Translations under genes and position numbers: made by a program
From: Anaspis maculata
Taxonomy: Eukaryota; Arthropoda; Insecta; Coleoptera; Scraptiidae
Direction of reading: 5' to 3'
DNA: 64,000 nt
NCBI GenBank assembly: GCA_949128115.1
Contig: OX421964.1
Span: 32,418,177-32,482,176, forward strand
Notes under the pieces: model-generated
Databases searched by the model: none
Told to the model about the DNA's origin: nothing
What the model saw: the letters and a program-made list of their open reading frames with translations, nothing else
Part shown: positions 61,062 to 64,000 of the stretch, piece after piece
How positions within the stretch are numbered: position 1 is the first letter of the stretch
How the letters are laid out: every line of letters starts with the position of its first letter

Positions 61062-61182
61062 TGTAATGTAACATTGGATATCTAACGTTTGTTTAAAAAA
61101 AATCTGACCATTCAAATTAAAATTGCTGGGGAGCTGGGCCTTCGGTAATAAAGTGGATGGCTGAGATTTTTTCTACTTTCTC

Positions 61183-62653
61183 AAATAAACTGCTCAACGA
61201 AAAATAAGGATATTGAAAATTGTTGCTCAAGTTCAAATAGAGATAACTCAAGGAAAAATTAACCAATTTCAAAAAAAATCAACATTGCCTGATAGGACTA
61301 TTCTTTGACTACAAGGTGGTTTCCTTAGTTTAATCATCCATCGCATTTTGCAAGATATACAGGGTGCCAAAGAAAGAGGTGAAAATCGGTGAATTTTCGA
61401 AGTCATCTACCTGCTTCAGAAAAAATGTCAGTTTTTTCTGAGTCAATTTTTAGAAAGCCTGCGTCAAAATCTGTCGACTAATAGTAATTTTTTTATTCAG
61501 TTTTTTTTTTCTTCAAAAATTTTAGAACTTTTTTATGGAATCGGAAAAATTCGATGTCGATTCTGCAAACGGCTTCTACTGAAATTTGGTAATAATGATT
61601 CACCAATGATTATTAGTGAATGAAGTGAATGATTTCACTTGTTTGTTTGAGAAATCTATAGCTGAAGAACACATGGGCCTAGAATCGAAATTTGTTTTGA
61701 ATCACAGGACCGAAGGCGCATACCCACATTCTCATAGCAAGGATATTTCTCAGAGCAAACCCGACTGGGATGGAGGATGGTTTGGACATTCTCAATCAGC
61801 AAACATTCTCATGCCTGCTGTTCAAAGGACAAGACAAATATGTCAAAAATTATACTGGTGATGGTTGAGAAGAAATTTATTGCAACAATAAACCTATACA
61901 ATGAAACAACATCAAACAATCAATAACTTGCATAATCGACTTCTCAAAATCGTAGCATTCTCGAAGGGATTTATTCGAGCACTGAACGATTGAACGATCT
62001 TGCCTTGCAATGCAGTTGTCTTTTGTCTTTGACTTGAGGCAGGTCTTGTAGCGACACCCGCAGTGTCCATGTTGTACTTCCATAAAAGTCTAGAAATCAG
62101 GCTTTGTAATGTTACTCTGACCTAACTATCCTGATCTGATAAATCCAACATGTAACAAAGTATTGACGGATACCTCCTTGGGAAGTCACTTGTATCGGTT
62201 GGTTTAATGATTCAATGAGACGGTTTGTGAAGTGAAATCATACTTTACTATCAAATTTCAATAGAAGCCGTTTACAGAATCGACATCAATTTTTATTTGA
62301 TTTCATGAAAAAAATCTAAACTTTTTGAAAAAAAAACCTGATTTTAAAAAATTCACTATTTAGTTGACAGATTGATGCAGGCTTTCAAAAAATGAACTGA
62401 GAAAAAATCTGACATTTTTTCTAAAACAGGTAGACCACTTCGAAAATTCACTAATTTTCACCTCTTCCCTTGGCACCCTGTATATCTTGCAAAATGCGAT
62501 GTATGATCAAACTAAGGACAGCACCTTGTAGCCAAAGAATAGTTCTATCAGGCAGTGTTAATTTTTTTGAAATTGGTCAATTTTTCAGTTATCTTTATTT
62601 AAACTTGAGCGACAATTTTCAATATCCTTATTTTTCGTTGAGCAGTTTATTTG
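61183..62653. mobile_element. 1.47-kb foldback element with a unique loop
   Basis: The ends AAATAAACTGCTCAACGAAA and the inverse continue as arms of about 430 bp, including TATACAGGGTGCCAAAGAAA and its inverse. The central 600 bp (61616-62230) is not palindromic and holds two short opposing frames: plus-strand GLESKFVLNHRTEGAYPHSH and minus-strand HGHCGCRYKTCLKSKTKDNC. Confidence 0.8.
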
Positions 62654-63505
62654 TTTTCTAATTTTCTACTTTATTTGAGTAAGTATTCCTATCGGACATT
62701 TCATCCCCAAATTAATAATAATCTCGCCATATATACTTAACTAAACTCAAATAATAACTATTTATACTTGCTATCATCACATCTGTTTGGTTTGAAAAAT
62801 GATAAATAAGTGAGCATGAGTGTACATACAATGCATGGTCATAGTAAACCAGATAAGGGAGTTCCGGCAATAATCCAATATTAGCGATTGATTAGAAAGA
62901 GAACTGAATTGGAGTAGGTACCTACCTAACAGAAAAAACTCGTTCCACTGCTTTAGAATACACGCCACGGTAGTGTTGACTAGTGTTTGATTACCTATTA
63001 CTGATTAGATACCTATCGATTTGAATGTAAGCAGATACATATTAAGTGATATACTCGGTGATACATTGTATCAAGTATTATGGCATCCACTGGCATCGCC
63101 ATGTATTAGGTTGGTTGTTAGGTACTTACATAACAATTATTTGAGAGGAGTCTGATAAAAATAAGGATCTCCCTAATCATCACGCTCAACGTAAAACCAA
63201 CAAAAAAAAATTAAAGCCTATCAATCTTAAATATTTAGATTAGCAAGTTCTCGACTTTGACCTCCAAATTTTCACACAACATTCCAAAACACTAAATTTT
63301 CATTTCCCGACTTCCTTTTATTGCGCAAATCCGTAGATTTGCCACAAAAAAAGGAAAACTGTAGGTAGTGCGAACGAGCAGACACTCAGCACTGGCAAGA
63401 TAAGTAACTAGTAGCTATCATTTTTTCATTATTACCTACCTAGCAGCTATGATAAAATTACATTGTATAAAAATCACTCGAAAAATCATGAAATATAAAA
63501 AAACA
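62654..63505. other. AT-rich intronic sequence
   Basis: Contains TAGGTACCTACCTA-type words and no supported ORF, RNA or structured repeat. Presumably still LAT intron 1. Confidence 0.5.
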
Positions 63506-63790
63506 ACAATATGTTTAAAATCAGTCAATAATGATAGATATTGCAATCAAGGAAATTGATTGCAATGGATAGTACCGAAATAAACTGTTTTAAATCAGTC
63601 AATAATGATTGATATTGCAATGGATAATACCGAAATAAACTACACTTCTTTCAGCTGTAAGTCAGAAATCACCAATTGTAATTCAGACTAGTCAGTTGTA
63701 ATTCAAAAAGCGTCACTTGTAATCTAGATTAGTCATTTGAATTTCAGAAAGCGTCATTTGTAATTCAGATTAGTTGTCAATTGTGCTGTG
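63506..63790. repeat. Local direct repeats
   Basis: AAATCAGTCAATAATGATAG followed by ATATTGCAAT and GGATAGTACCGAAATAAAC is repeated once about 80 bp later. Downstream, AGTCA-TTGTAATTCAGA-AAGCGTCA words repeat about three times at about 44-bp spacing (63660-63785). Confidence 0.75.
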
Positions 63791-64000
63791 ATTGTGATGA
63801 GTTTTGGTGCAAAAACCGACAACTCCATAATTGAAAAGGAAGTTGAATGGCGGATGTTGTTCTATTCGTCGAGCTGAATTTGAATCTGAACTCATTTTGG
63901 GTCTGAACGCTATGGGCTATGTGCATGACCTTGGCGGTCAACGCGTAGGACCGAGCGTAGGACGTACAAAGCCCATGGTGGTGAAAATAAGAAATTCTTG
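63791..64000. other. Window end, nothing recognised
   Basis: A slightly GC-richer stretch with no ORF or RNA that I recognise. Confidence 0.4.

Overview
The window looks like nuclear DNA of an arthropod, most likely an insect. It is AT-rich, its genes have short GT-AG introns (52 to 130 nt), its protein-coding genes are animal-type (WDR83, a Mohawk-type TALE homeobox, a LAT-type amino acid transporter, CUE-Smr endonucleases), and TACCTA/GTAGGT runs of the kind common in insects are scattered through it. The density of foldback DNA elements would suit a hemipteroid insect, but order and species cannot be fixed from sequence alone.

Genes. WDR83 (7583-8623, +) is complete in three exons. A Mohawk-like homeobox gene (16818-13223, -) is complete in three exons, and its 2.6-kb second intron holds transposons. 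Three paralogous CUE-DUF1771-Smr genes lie on the minus strand (23121-21341, 26517-25467, 44047-43104). They resemble the Cue2/NONU-1/N4BP2 nucleases that cut mRNA on stalled ribosomes. In all three, a perfect splice donor overlaps the apparent stop codon, and a short downstream exon completes the Smr fold. The first exon of a LAT/SLC7 amino acid transporter starts at 57423 (+) and the rest lies beyond the window. Pseudogenes include a jockey-like LINE (41441-38380, -), two older LINE remnants (840-1985 + and 2110-2340 -) and a THAP-domain remnant (6456-7027 +).

Repeats. About 40 percent of the window is inverted-repeat DNA: large foldback elements at 97-737, 3733-7252, 9236-9783, 10301-12526, 14511-15552, 19560-21215, 46076-48508, 48774-49853, 50464-52655, 53939-56887 (with a second element at 55228-56433 nested inside), 58578-61061 and 61183-62653, plus many small MITEs. 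Several have visible target duplications (TA, TAA, CTTGG). Other interspersed families recur: 23790-24990, 34770-36160 and 55440-56000 are one family; 27010-28430, 34230-34770 and the body of 53939-56887 are another.

How it fits together. The unique genes are housekeeping or developmental and have no evident functional link. The local novelty is the expansion of the CUE-Smr gene family inside a transposon-dense neighbourhood, with promoter and flanking MITE copied together, and a cluster of very long near-palindromes that would give long hairpin RNAs if transcribed.
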